A stretch of 64,000 nt of DNA, taken from the NCBI GenBank assembly GCA_947589305.1, contig CANQAP010000004.1:1-64000 (forward strand), read 5' to 3'. Shown in pieces: positions 17,837 to 26,569 of this stretch; the stretch's first letter is position 1; the number at the start of each line of letters is the position of its first letter. The DNA comes from an uncultured Lachnospiraceae bacterium. GTDB taxonomy: Bacteria > Bacillota > Clostridia > Lachnospirales > Lachnospiraceae. Below the pieces are notes generated by a model that was not told the DNA's origin, did no database searches, and worked only from the letters and a program-made list of their open reading frames with translations. The position numbers were made by a program, and so were the translations under genes.

Positions 17837-19006
17837 TTATTCTTCCGCTTCGTCATCCGTATCCTCTGCTTCTTCCATATCACTGATGTCTTCCGCATCA
17901 TCTATGATATCCATATCCTCTGCATCCAGTAACTCATCCGTCTCTTCGTCTTCCTCTTCTTCCGCACGCAGGGCTTCTGCCTGTGATTCACTCTTAATAT
18001 CGATCTTATATCCGGTTAAACGTGCCGCCAGTCTTGCATTTTGTCCTTCCTTACCGATAGCCAAAGACAGTTGATTATCCGGTACGACCACTCTTGCACT
18101 CTTTTCATCCAAATCCACCGTTACCGCAACGACACTGGACGGGCTTAAGGCATTTTTGATAAAAATCGCCGGATTTTCATTCCAGTTAATAATATCGATC
18201 TTTTCTCCACGCAGGTCATTGACAATGGCATTGACCCTGCTGCCGTTTAAGCCGACGCAGGCGCCGACCGGATCTACATTCGCATTGTTGGAAAAGACTG
18301 CGATCTTTGAACGCGAACCGGCTTCTCTGGAAATGCTCTTGATCTCCACCGTTCCGTCTGCCACTTCGGTCACTTCCTTTTCAAACAGACGTTTTACCAA
18401 ATCCGGATGCGTTCTGGACACCAGTATCTTCGGTCCCTTGTTGCTTGCCTTTACCTCTATGATATATAACTTCACCCGATCCATCGGATGGAATGTTTCC
18501 CCCGGAATCTGCTCGTTTTCCGTCAGGATCGCATCGGTCTTATCGTCTAAACTGATACATACGCTCCGTCCGATATAGCGTTGCACCACACCCGTCACGA
18601 TATCTTTTTCCTTACACTGGAAATGGTTAAAGATGGACTTACGTTCCTCTTCTTTAATCTTCTGTACAATGACATTTCTCGCGTTCTGAGCGGAAATCCG
18701 TCCAAAATTTTTCGGCTGTATCTCTATCCTGACCACATCACCGATTTCATAGTTCACATCGTGCATTTTTGCTTCTTCCAAACTGATCTGCATCGATGGG
18801 TTTTCCACTGTCTCAACCACTTCCTTCTCCACAAAAGCGACAAATGCTCCGGTTTCCCGATCCATTTCTACTTTCATATTGACTTCGCCGTCTTTGTCTT
18901 TTTTGTAGGCATCTATAATGGCTTTTTCTATCGTTTCCATTAAGATTTCCCTATCAATTCCTTTCTCTTTCTCAATCTGAGCAAGTGCATCCATGATTTC
19001 TGACAT
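17837..19006 (-). CDS. nusA: transcription termination/antitermination factor NusA
   Basis: RNA polymerase-binding factor for pausing, termination and antitermination. The 389-residue protein has the N-terminal RNAP-binding domain (IMDALAQIEKEKGIDREILMETIEKAI), then S1, then two KH domains (PVGACVGLNGSRVNAIVNDLRGEKIDII and SLAIGKEGQNARLAARLTGYKIDIKSE). A highly acidic tail (about 345-389; many Asp and Glu) follows. It lacks the extra C-terminal repeats of proteobacterial NusA, as is usual in Firmicutes. Confidence 0.98.
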   Translation of the reverse strand: MSEIMDALAQIEKEKGIDREILMETIEKAIIDAYKKDKDGEVNMKVEMDRETGAFVAFVEKEVVETVENPSMQISLEEAKMHDVNYEIGDVVRIEIQPKNFGRISAQNARNVIVQKIKEEERKSIFNHFQCKEKDIVTGVVQRYIGRSVCISLDDKTDAILTENEQIPGETFHPMDRVKLYIIEVKASNKGPKILVSRTHPDLVKRLFEKEVTEVADGTVEIKSISREAGSRSKIAVFSNNANVDPVGACVGLNGSRVNAIVNDLRGEKIDIINWNENPAIFIKNALSPSSVVAVTVDLDEKSARVVVPDNQLSLAIGKEGQNARLAARLTGYKIDIKSESQAEALRAEEEEDEETDELLDAEDMDIIDDAEDISDMEEAEDTDDEAEE

Positions 19007-19026
19007 TGTTTTATCCTCCTACTATC

Positions 19027-19488
19027 TTAAAAATCAAATGCTAATCGAATCAATGCAAGATCGCTTCGTTTCAGTTTTAATTCCTTGTCTTCCAGTTCTA
19101 ATGTAACGGTTTCCGCATCATATGCCTGTAACATTCCGGTCCATTCTTTCTGACCGTCCAGCGGTTGATATAACCTGATCTCTACCAAAGAGCCTATGCT
19201 CCTCTCAAAATCCCGTTCCCGTTTCAGTTGTCTGCCTAATCCCGGTGAACTGACCTCCAAGATATAAGCATCTGCTATAAAATCTTCTTCATCCAAGCTC
19301 TGCTCGAATGCACGGCTGACCGTCACGCAATCGTCAATGGTAATGCCGCCGGGTTTATCGATATATACACGCAGATAATAGTTTGCCCCTTCTTTGACAT
19401 ATTCGACATCCCACAACTCAAATCCGCATTCTTTCAGAATCGGCAACACCAACGCTTCACTGCGTTGTGCGATTTCCGCTCGTTTCAA
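19027..19488 (-). CDS. rimP: ribosome maturation factor RimP
   Basis: Assembly factor for the 30S subunit, 153 residues. It has the N-terminal alpha/beta domain (LVLPILKECGFELWDVEYVKEGANYYLRVYIDKPGGITIDDC, SRAFEQSLDEED) followed by VSSPGLGRQLKRERDFERSIG and an SH3-like C-terminal domain. The start follows TTGGAGG. It heads the nusA-infB operon; the promoter lies at 19574-19602. Confidence 0.96.
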   Translation of the reverse strand: MKRAEIAQRSEALVLPILKECGFELWDVEYVKEGANYYLRVYIDKPGGITIDDCVTVSRAFEQSLDEEDFIADAYILEVSSPGLGRQLKRERDFERSIGSLVEIRLYQPLDGQKEWTGMLQAYDAETVTLELEDKELKLKRSDLALIRLAFDF

Positions 19489-19522
19489 TCCTCCAAAACC
19501 CCTTTCCTATCATACCAAAAGA

Positions 19523-19548
19523 TAAGAGTGGACTTTCGTCCACTCTTA
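19523..19548 (-). other. perfect 11-bp hairpin in the rimP-nusA leader
   Basis: TAAGAGTGGAC pairs fully with GTCCACTCTTA around a 4-base loop; minus-strand downstream sequence is TCTTTTGG. It lies between the promoter and rimP. It could be an attenuator responding to NusA-type termination, or the terminator of the upstream zinc-ribbon gene. Confidence 0.6.
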
Positions 19549-19573
19549 CAGTCGTTTGTATCAAGCTAGTCAT

Positions 19574-19602
19574 AGCCTAACACATTTTTTTTGTAATTGC
19601 AA
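19574..19602 (-). promoter_or_regulatory. rimP-nusA-infB promoter
   Basis: Minus strand TTGCAA (19597-19602), 17 bp, TAGGCT (19574-19579), with TG one base before the -10. The plus-strand text at the -35 is gtaattgcaag, one base different from the rplS and rpmE motif. The -10 region (ATGTGTTAG.CT) also matches the cold-shock gene promoter. Confidence 0.5.
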
Positions 19603-19615
19603 GCAAAATTTGCGA

Positions 19616-20941
19616 TTAATTCATGTAAATCGTAACATCCAACGCGATCACATAATCGTATTCGTCATATTCGATACGAAGGACATCCCGGACTTCTACA
19701 CCGCTGCCAAGGCTTTCATAACATTCCTGTCCGCTGTCATCCGTATAATCGGAAGTGCCAAGGATCGCTTCAACCTCTGAACGCGTCATATTCAACGTAA
19801 TCCCGTTGTATACTTCTGCCGACGTTGCCGTGCAGACATCCGAATAATTATCTACATTAATACCGGTCAGGCTTAATTCTTCCTGCGAATATATGGTATC
19901 GCTTCCGGTATTTTCCACATATCCCCAGAAACTATATCCGTTTACGCTGTCCAAAACCACGAATTCGTAATCACCGGCTGTCAGACCGTTCGTCGTGATA
20001 TCATCCAGTGTATCGCTGTCCACGGAGCTGATGGTCAATCCCAATTCCGAAAGCGTTGCCGGCATCGTATATAAGGTTCCGTCAACCAACATCTGATTGG
20101 TTCCGGATACATTGGATGAAACCGGTGCCGACGTATCCGTATTGTCTGCATCTCCAGTGGTATCAGAATCATCCCAATCCCAGTTATCCGGTTCTTCCGG
20201 AACGTCATACGTATAATCGTCATCCGTATAATCGTCTCCTATATAATCTTCCAGTGTATTCATCCATGAGTCAAAAAATGCAATTCCAAAGCAGCTTATG
20301 ATCAATGCGATCGCACCGATGATAATACCGGCGATCCCCAGTCCTTTGCCTCTCTTCTTCGCGATCGCAACGATACTGAGAATAATACCGATCACTCCAA
20401 AGATGAATCCGCCAAAGCAGCATGAGGTCAACAGACCGATGATCGCTAAAATCAATCCAGCGATCCCCAGTCCTTTGCTTGTGTTTTCCGGTGCAGGCTG
20501 TGTATATGTGCTGGACGCCGCATACGTACCGCTATAATTGACACCGGCATTCGACTGCTGATAAGTTCCGCTGACGCCTGCATCCACCGGCTGCTGATAA
20601 GCCCCGCCGACACCTGCATTCACCGGCTGCTGATAAGCCCCGCTGACGCCTGCATCCACCGGCTGCTGATAAGCGCTTCCGGCATCCGGATTCACGGTCT
20701 GCGCCGTATGATTGGACACATTGTATGGATTGCCGGATAATACCGTAGTCTCCTGCTGCTCCGGAGCAGAAACGGTCTCCTGCTGTTCCGGTGTAGAAAC
20801 GGTCGCTGTAGGTTCCGGTGAAATACTGCCTGCTGCCGCTCCGGCTGACTCCGATCCTTCGACCGGGCTTCCGCAATTCGGGCAGAACGTATTACCTTCC
20901 GGTATCGCCGAACCACACACGCTACACTTCTTTTCTTCCAT
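19616..20941 (-). CDS. zinc-ribbon membrane protein with DUF4190-like segment
   Basis: 441 residues, function unknown. It begins with a zinc ribbon (CSVCGSAIPEGNTFCPNCGSP, about 6-26). A Gln/Pro/Ala-rich linker follows, with 12-residue repeats of the type YQQPVDAGVSGA (about 91-127). Two hydrophobic segments come next (GLGIAGLILAIIGLL and GLGIAGIIIGAIALII regions, about 158-228) resembling DUF4190. The Asp-rich stretch after that leads into an extracellular beta-rich domain containing LNMTRSEVEAILGTSDY. Such proteins may sense or scaffold at the membrane, but no function can be assigned. A strong promoter lies at 21039-21067. Confidence 0.85.
   Translation of the reverse strand: MEEKKCSVCGSAIPEGNTFCPNCGSPVEGSESAGAAAGSISPEPTATVSTPEQQETVSAPEQQETTVLSGNPYNVSNHTAQTVNPDAGSAYQQPVDAGVSGAYQQPVNAGVGGAYQQPVDAGVSGTYQQSNAGVNYSGTYAASSTYTQPAPENTSKGLGIAGLILAIIGLLTSCCFGGFIFGVIGIILSIVAIAKKRGKGLGIAGIIIGAIALIISCFGIAFFDSWMNTLEDYIGDDYTDDDYTYDVPEEPDNWDWDDSDTTGDADNTDTSAPVSSNVSGTNQMLVDGTLYTMPATLSELGLTISSVDSDTLDDITTNGLTAGDYEFVVLDSVNGYSFWGYVENTGSDTIYSQEELSLTGINVDNYSDVCTATSAEVYNGITLNMTRSEVEAILGTSDYTDDSGQECYESLGSGVEVRDVLRIEYDEYDYVIALDVTIYMN
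20564..20671 (-). repeat. three 36-bp in-frame coding repeats
   Basis: Tandem 36-bp units encode YQQPVDAGVSGA, YQQPVNAGVGGA and YQQPVDAGVSGT, followed by a degenerate fourth unit. They lie in the disordered linker of the zinc-ribbon protein and could vary in number by slippage. Confidence 0.85.
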
Positions 20942-21038
20942 TATTCATTTTCTCCTTCCTTCACACCTATGTCGATATCGTATCTCCGATATGCTGCAAG
21001 GACATAAGTGAACGTCTGAATTCTTTTTTTACAGATGG

Positions 21039-21067
21039 ATTATATCATATCGGCGCTGGTATCGCAA
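21039..21067 (-). promoter_or_regulatory. promoter of the zinc-ribbon membrane protein gene
   Basis: Minus strand TTGCGA (21062-21067), 17 bp, TATAAT (21039-21044), with TG one base before the -10, giving a strong extended promoter. Confidence 0.75.
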
Positions 21068-21130
21068 TGTTTAAGTATTAGAAATCCCTTACGATTTCTT
21101 ACGATATTGCGTTGATTTTCTTTCAATTCC

Positions 21131-22375
21131 TCAGATATTTCCTGCATTTGCTTCCCGTCGGATCAAAAAGTATTCGTCAAACAGTTCTTGTAAAATATAC
21201 CGATAATCAATACGCCGGATCTCGTTTCCAAAGTATACCACCGCACTGTGGTACAAAGTATCTCCGATATATACATCAACAGTACCGGCGATCTCGCCTT
21301 TCGTGATCGGAGCCTCCAAGCCTTCCGGCAAATGCTCCTCATACCGCACTGCTTCTCCGTCACGCATCAATAGAGTGACCGTATCGGTCAGATACAGTTG
21401 GACGGTATCCCTCTCGATCCCCTCACGGACCGGAATCTCCGGCAACGCATAATCTGTATCAAGGATCGTGCGTTCTTCATAATATTCCATTCCGTAATCC
21501 ATCAACGTACGGGTATCCTGCCACTTATATGTCTTATGCGGCGGCCAACCGGAAGCCAATACCACGGAAACAAAGGTCTTTTCCCCTCTTCTTGCCGCAC
21601 CGACAAAACAGTACCCCGCTTCCCCCGTAAATCCGGTTTTGATCCCCAATGCACCGTCATATCCGGTTAAAAAGGCATCCCGATTGGTCACGGAAACGCT
21701 TCGCGTGCCGCTGCAGTCCGAAAAGACGTATGCCGGTGTCTGCACCAGATCCAAAAACTGCTGATTGCGGATCGCATAGCAGGCAATCCGTCCCAGATCG
21801 CAGGCAGTCGTATAATGCCCTTCCGCATCCAAACCGTTAGGCGTCACAAAATGCGTGTTGTACGCTCCCAACTCCTGCGCCTTTTCATTCATCAGTTGCG
21901 CAAACCCTTCTACGGAACCGCCGATATGCTCCGCGATGGCGACCGCCGTATCGTTATGGGATTCCAGCATCAGTGAATACAATAAATCGCCTAAATAATA
22001 TTGCTCGCCTTCCGCAGCGTTCATCTGTACATCCGGCTGTGATGCGGCATTGTCGGAAAACGTCACGATATCCTCGAGATTACCCAACTCCAATGCCAGA
22101 ATACATGTCATGATCTTTGTGGTGCTTGCCATGGCTTTCGGTTCCTGTCCGTTTTTTTCATATAATACCCGACCGTTTTCGGCGTCCAGTAACGCTGCCG
22201 AAGAAGCATACAGTTCCAGCTGCGTTTCATTTCCGTCATGCGCATATGCCAAGCCGCAAACATCTTCCGTTTGTTCCGGCATCCCGCTCCACTGTTGTGC
22301 GATCCCTCCCAGTATCAGTACGCAGGCACCGGTCACTGCGATCGTCTGTTTCCATCGTTTGAACGAATTTCCCAT
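21131..22375 (-). CDS. D-alanyl-D-alanine carboxypeptidase (DacF-like)
   Basis: Penicillin-binding protein of the S11 family that trims the terminal D-Ala of peptidoglycan stem peptides. The ATG at 22373-22375 gives 414 residues starting MGNSFKRWKQ; earlier in-frame residues overlap the intergenic hairpin and are rejected. A membrane/signal segment lies at about 11-27. Active-site motifs are STTK (S84-K87), SHN (139-141) and KTG (GIKTGFTGEAG, about 255). A C-terminal PBP5-like domain follows. The gene follows scpB; its ribosome binding site lies in a stem (22381-22427). Confidence 0.92.
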   Translation of the reverse strand: MGNSFKRWKQTIAVTGACVLILGGIAQQWSGMPEQTEDVCGLAYAHDGNETQLELYASSAALLDAENGRVLYEKNGQEPKAMASTTKIMTCILALELGNLEDIVTFSDNAASQPDVQMNAAEGEQYYLGDLLYSLMLESHNDTAVAIAEHIGGSVEGFAQLMNEKAQELGAYNTHFVTPNGLDAEGHYTTACDLGRIACYAIRNQQFLDLVQTPAYVFSDCSGTRSVSVTNRDAFLTGYDGALGIKTGFTGEAGYCFVGAARRGEKTFVSVVLASGWPPHKTYKWQDTRTLMDYGMEYYEERTILDTDYALPEIPVREGIERDTVQLYLTDTVTLLMRDGEAVRYEEHLPEGLEAPITKGEIAGTVDVYIGDTLYHSAVVYFGNEIRRIDYRYILQELFDEYFLIRREANAGNI

Positions 22376-22380
22376 AAAAT

Positions 22381-22427
22381 AACACCTGTCTATCTGCTTA
22401 TCACATTTTACGCAGATCACAGGTGTT
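22381..22427 (-). other. two-part hairpin covering the carboxypeptidase ribosome binding site
   Basis: AACACCTGT (22381-22389) pairs with ACAGGTGTT (22419-22427), and ATCTGC pairs with GCAGAT inside it. On the minus strand the 3' arm contains ACAGGTG, the likely ribosome binding site 8 bases before ATG. It can act as a weak terminator of scpAB or a translational control element. Confidence 0.65.
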
Positions 22428-22482
22428 TATTACTATTTTTCTGATTTCTCAGGCAATTTCCTGACGTTTCGGTCCTTTTTCG

Positions 22483-23058
22483 TTATGTGTTCAGGGTGAT
22501 ATTGGCTTCTTCAATCGCCTGCTGTTCAAAATCCGCGATCTGATCCGGCGTGATGATCGGCAGGTCATCCGTGGATTTCACACCGAAGCTGCGCAGAAAG
22601 TCTTCGGTTGTCCCAAACAGGATCGGACGTCCGAGGGCATCCAGACGCCCCACTTCTTCAATCAGATGATATTCCACTAATTTATTGATGGCATGCACGC
22701 ATGAGACACCGCGGATCGCCTCGATCTCCGCTCTGGTGATCGGCTGCTTATATGCAACGATCGAAAGCGTCTCCAACTGTACATCCGTCAGTACATGTTT
22801 TTTCGGAAGGTTCACGATCCGGGATAACACGTCATAGTATTCCTGCTTCGTGCAAAGCTGAAACGCATCCTCCATCTCAATGATCCGGATTCCACGATCT
22901 TGCGCATCATATTGATCCATCAGGTGATGTACGATCTTGCGTGTTGTGTCTACGTCATGTTCTAAGGCTGCCGCCAGACGGTCTATGGGAACCGCTTCCC
23001 CCATGGCAAATAAAATCGCCTCGACTGCCGCTTCTATTTTTATGATTTCCTGTTCCAT
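22483..23058 (-). CDS. scpB: segregation and condensation protein B
   Basis: Winged-helix protein of the SMC-ScpAB condensin, 191 residues. It shows AAVEAILFAMGEAVPIDRLAAALE, LSIVAYKQPITRAEIEAIRGVS and RLDALGRPILFGTTEDFLRSFGV, which are typical of the family. It binds ScpA and stabilises the SMC complex for chromosome condensation. It lies 8 bases after scpA. Confidence 0.96.
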   Translation of the reverse strand: MEQEIIKIEAAVEAILFAMGEAVPIDRLAAALEHDVDTTRKIVHHLMDQYDAQDRGIRIIEMEDAFQLCTKQEYYDVLSRIVNLPKKHVLTDVQLETLSIVAYKQPITRAEIEAIRGVSCVHAINKLVEYHLIEEVGRLDALGRPILFGTTEDFLRSFGVKSTDDLPIITPDQIADFEQQAIEEANITLNT

Positions 23059-23066
23059 AGTCTCTC

Positions 23067-23810
23067 CTACTCTAATGAATCGATCATGATGTCGTCAAAT
23101 AATTTTTCCTGACGTACTGTGACCGCACCCACTTTCATCAGCTCCAAAATTGCCATGAATGTCACAATGATATTCATTTTGCTTGCCTGCATTTCCAATA
23201 ACGTGCGAAAACTGATCCCCCGCAACCCGCGTACTTCTTCCCGTATGGCGTTCATTTTATCTTCAATACTGATCTCTTCCTTCTCGATCGTGCCAAACTT
23301 ACTGCGGATCGGATCGATTTTATCCACCTGTTTTTTCATGACCATCCGAAAAATATCATTCAGTTTGTTTAATGTGAGTCCGTCGCACAGCTCTGTCGGA
23401 TCGATGTCTTCCTTCCATTCTTCGATTTCCTTTGGGATCGTCGGATTCTTATAGAGTGCATAGGAAGCATCCAGTTCCATGTCTTTTAATTCCGTGGCTG
23501 CATATTTATACATTTTATATTCCAATAACCGACGCACCAGTTCGGCTCTCGGGTCTTCTTCTTCCTCCTCCGGAAGTTCTTCTTTCGGCAGCAGCATTTT
23601 CGCCTTGATGCTGATGAGCGTCGCCGCCATCACCAAAAACTCGCTCATGACATCTAAATCCTGCGCCTGCATTTCTTCCAGATAATCCAGATATTGTTCC
23701 GTTATGGTTACGATCGGTATATCGTAGATGTTCACCTGATTTTTCTCGATCAGGTGTAACAGAAGATCCAGAGGTCCTTCAAACACTTGTAATTTTACAT
23801 CAATCGCCAT
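23067..23810 (-). CDS. scpA: segregation and condensation protein A
   Basis: Kleisin subunit of the SMC-ScpAB complex, 247 residues. It begins VKLQVFEGPLDLLLHLIEKNQVNIYDIPI, the SMC-binding part, followed by YLVMAATLISIKAKMLLP-like helices and a C-terminal winged-helix block (VTFMAILELMKVGAVTVRQEKLFDDI). It follows the L,D-transpeptidase gene with 12 bases between them. Confidence 0.96.
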   Translation of the reverse strand: MAIDVKLQVFEGPLDLLLHLIEKNQVNIYDIPIVTITEQYLDYLEEMQAQDLDVMSEFLVMAATLISIKAKMLLPKEELPEEEEEDPRAELVRRLLEYKMYKYAATELKDMELDASYALYKNPTIPKEIEEWKEDIDPTELCDGLTLNKLNDIFRMVMKKQVDKIDPIRSKFGTIEKEEISIEDKMNAIREEVRGLRGISFRTLLEMQASKMNIIVTFMAILELMKVGAVTVRQEKLFDDIMIDSLE

Positions 23811-23822
23811 ATCTTATCATCC

Positions 23823-25538
23823 TTATTCTGCGGTACTTCCATGATATAACACCACAATATCTCCGGCATCATAGTTTTCATATATTTCTTTAGCCATTTG
23901 CAATGGCAGATTAATACAGCCGTGTGAACCGTTTGATAAATAGCGGGTGCCGCCGAACGAACTCTGCCATGTTGCGTCATGCAGTCCGATGCCGCCGTTA
24001 AACGGCATCCAGTAGGATACCGGCGTGCGATATGTCTCACCGACCAAAATAGCCGGGGAAGATTTCGATCGAATCCGGTACACCCCCGCCGGCGTTGCGC
24101 ATCCTGTAGACGGCAGACCCGACACAATATCGGTTTCCAATATCAACTTCCCGTCTTTGTAGCCATACAAATGCTGCGTCGTTAAATTAATCTCTATATA
24201 GGTATCACCGATCTCCATCAACTCGGATGATTTCCGAACCATCACCTGTTTGGAGCCTTCCGCTAATTCCAAGATCATGGCTTCCAGCCGTTCAGCTTCT
24301 GCCGCTGTATCCAAATCACTGCTCCGGACATAAGACGTGACCTGCACGGTTTTACCGTCGCTCGTTTCAAAAGATATGCTTTCTCCGCGGATCTCATATT
24401 CTTCGATCAGGTGTTCCACATACGCCTGTGTATCCTCACGGTCCACCGACAGCATGTAATCATCCGATATGGATATCCAATTTAAGATTCTTTCCCCCTG
24501 CAATACCTCTTCTTCCTCCGCAAAGCGGTAAATGATCTTGGCTTCCTGCAGGGCTTCCAGAGCCGATACGGCTTTCAGGATCGCGGGATCATCCACATCA
24601 TACTGTGGCGCCGCATAGCATCCTGCCGTTTCGAGGTTCACGGAAGTCTCCAAATCTTCAATAGCCGTCCGAACCGCATGCCTGACGTCATACGGAAGAA
24701 GCTGCCTGCCTTCTTGACTTTTTTCTACGATAAACGTGCCGAATTTTCTGACGATTTGCGGTTCTACGGGCGGTGTCATATACTCCCGCTGCATGCCATG
24801 CAGGTCATTCAGATTCTGATATAGTTTTGCCGTATCATAAGTCACCTGCGTGTCCATCGTAAATTCACGTTCATCCGCTGGATAAAACCACAAAAACGGA
24901 TTTTGCTGACGGATGCACTCCTGTATCGTCCCTTGCAGTTGAATATGTAAATCAATATCGGCACCCTGAAGATACTCTTTTTCGTCTCCCCGCTCCTGAA
25001 TTTCCAATCGATAATGGTCTGCAAAGGCATATACGGCATCCCTTGCGTGTGCCGCGGACATCAAAGATACATCCACGCCGTTCAATGTCGTATCCCATCC
25101 AAAATGCGTCGCAAAAAACGCCGTTCCCGCTAAGTAAACCAATACCAACCCCAAACAGACAGTCATGCAGATTTTCCATCCGACCGGAAGCGGTTTCCTT
25201 TCCTTTTTTACCATCGATATCACATATGGTTCCGCTTCCAAAGCGATCGCGGTCTCTGCCGACTGCCCTTTCCCTTGCGATTCCTGCGTGACTACCGTGT
25301 TTGTGCTTTGCTCGGCTTTTTCTTCCGTCTTCGGTTTGGCTTCTGCCGTGTCTGCATTTTCTTCGGCTTTTTCTTCCGTCTTCGGTTCGGCTTTTGCCGT
25401 GTCTGCATTTTCTCCTGTTTTTTCTTCTGTCTTCGGTTCGGCTTCTGCCGATTCCACGTTATCTATTTTTTCTGTTTCCAGTTCTGCCTGTTCCCGTTCC
25501 TGTTCCATGCTCGCCGTATCAGCCTTTCCTATCGTCAC
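23823..25538 (-). CDS. L,D-transpeptidase (YkuD domain) with membrane anchor
   Basis: Cell-wall cross-linking enzyme, 571 residues. The cytoplasmic N-terminus (1-115) is Glu/Lys/Ala-rich with 17-residue repeats. One membrane segment lies at about 127-150. The extracytoplasmic part includes two peptidoglycan-binding-4-like regions and a C-terminal YkuD domain with TYIEINLTTQHLYGYKDGKLIL and the catalytic SNGSHGCINLP (Cys near 541). All key residues are present. The start is not certain: the GTG used here gives a short leader from the promoter at 25562-25590, and an ATG at 25508 is another option. Confidence 0.93.
   Translation of the reverse strand: MTIGKADTASMEQEREQAELETEKIDNVESAEAEPKTEEKTGENADTAKAEPKTEEKAEENADTAEAKPKTEEKAEQSTNTVVTQESQGKGQSAETAIALEAEPYVISMVKKERKPLPVGWKICMTVCLGLVLVYLAGTAFFATHFGWDTTLNGVDVSLMSAAHARDAVYAFADHYRLEIQERGDEKEYLQGADIDLHIQLQGTIQECIRQQNPFLWFYPADEREFTMDTQVTYDTAKLYQNLNDLHGMQREYMTPPVEPQIVRKFGTFIVEKSQEGRQLLPYDVRHAVRTAIEDLETSVNLETAGCYAAPQYDVDDPAILKAVSALEALQEAKIIYRFAEEEEVLQGERILNWISISDDYMLSVDREDTQAYVEHLIEEYEIRGESISFETSDGKTVQVTSYVRSSDLDTAAEAERLEAMILELAEGSKQVMVRKSSELMEIGDTYIEINLTTQHLYGYKDGKLILETDIVSGLPSTGCATPAGVYRIRSKSSPAILVGETYRTPVSYWMPFNGGIGLHDATWQSSFGGTRYLSNGSHGCINLPLQMAKEIYENYDAGDIVVLYHGSTAE
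25320..25455 (-). repeat. 51-bp tandem coding repeat
   Basis: Nearly identical 51-bp units begin at 25320, 25371 and 25422 (the last partial). They encode 17-residue Glu/Lys/Ala-rich units (AEPKTEEK core) in the cytoplasmic tail of the L,D-transpeptidase. Confidence 0.9.
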
Positions 25539-25561
25539 CGCCTTGCCCGTCGGTCAGTCTC

Positions 25562-25590
25562 ATTATAATGAAAATGGTAAAAAAAGACAA
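25562..25590 (-). promoter_or_regulatory. promoter of L,D-transpeptidase-scpAB
   Basis: Minus strand TTGTCT (25585-25590), 17 bp, TATAAT (25562-25567). Confidence 0.7.
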
Positions 25591-25622
25591 CTCCTTTCTT
25601 TCCTGCCGATCTCCTTCCGATG

Positions 25623-26513
25623 TTACATGTTCTCCGATCCATCGGAGGACGACAGGGTAACGATCAAGATCTCCGGCAGATTATTGACGCGAAACTTAAA
25701 CGTGTGATTTCCCAATCCTCCACTTAGCAGCATGATACTATCCCGCTGCTGATATTTTCCCTTATCATACTTCGGGAAAAACCAGACCATTGGCGAAACC
25801 ACGCCGCCCAGCCACGGAAGACGGATCATACCGCCATGCAAATGTCCGGATAACACCAGATCTGCTCCCCATGCGGCATATTCCGGAAAATAATCCGGAT
25901 TATGCGCCAACAGAATCCGATATCCTCCGGCTTCCGGCACTCCCAGCCACTTCGTCATGTCATCCTTTTCCATCGAAACATGACGAAACCGCTTGTAATA
26001 ACGTGGAGGCAGATCCAGTCCGTATAAAAATATCCGTTCCGTGCCTTTGGTCAGCTCCACATAATCATTCTGAAGCCATGTGACGGTTCCGTCCAATCGT
26101 TTCCGATAGGTTTCCCACATATCTCCGTAGGTTTCCGGATAACAGGCTGCACGCAGTTCATGATTGCCTCTGGCATAATAGATCGAAAAATCTTTTGCCA
26201 ACGTTTCAATCAGACAAACCGGAACTTCCGTAGACTGTTCCGGTTTTCCCACGATCATATCTCCGACCAGCAGAATATAATCCGGTTGTTCTTCCCGAAT
26301 CTTCTGTACTAGCAGCTCGTTGTCGTCTCCAAAACACGCATTATGCAGATCTGCCAAAACCGCAAGACGGCATCCCTCAAACTCTTTCGGTATTTTCGGA
26401 GAAGATACCTGATAGCGGGTGACTGCCAGCATTCGATTTTCTATTACACTCCGTATGCAGATTGCCAGAAATCCAAGCAGCAGGATTCCTGCGATCCATA
26501 TTATTCCGTTCAT
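25623..26513 (-). CDS. membrane-anchored metallophosphoesterase
   Basis: 296-residue calcineurin-like phosphoesterase with one N-terminal membrane segment (about 3-22). Metal-ligand motifs are in order: LAVLADLHNACFGDDN, ILLVGDMIVGK, YARGNHELR, LLAHNPDYF and LSGHLHGGMIRLP. The closest known group is YkuE/YaeI-type, some of which act on lipid-linked or UDP-lipid substrates; the substrate here is unknown. It lies upstream of the L,D-transpeptidase, which has its own promoter. Confidence 0.92.
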   Translation of the reverse strand: MNGIIWIAGILLLGFLAICIRSVIENRMLAVTRYQVSSPKIPKEFEGCRLAVLADLHNACFGDDNELLVQKIREEQPDYILLVGDMIVGKPEQSTEVPVCLIETLAKDFSIYYARGNHELRAACYPETYGDMWETYRKRLDGTVTWLQNDYVELTKGTERIFLYGLDLPPRYYKRFRHVSMEKDDMTKWLGVPEAGGYRILLAHNPDYFPEYAAWGADLVLSGHLHGGMIRLPWLGGVVSPMVWFFPKYDKGKYQQRDSIMLLSGGLGNHTFKFRVNNLPEILIVTLSSSDGSENM

Positions 26514-26569
26514 GCTTTCATTACCCTTCGTCGGATTGTCTGAATGTCAATCCGGTTTTCATCCTATTA

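Noticed and set aside
25320-25455. Direct repeats as CRISPR array
   Set aside because: Units are 51 bp without unique spacers and are in frame within a protein-coding gene.
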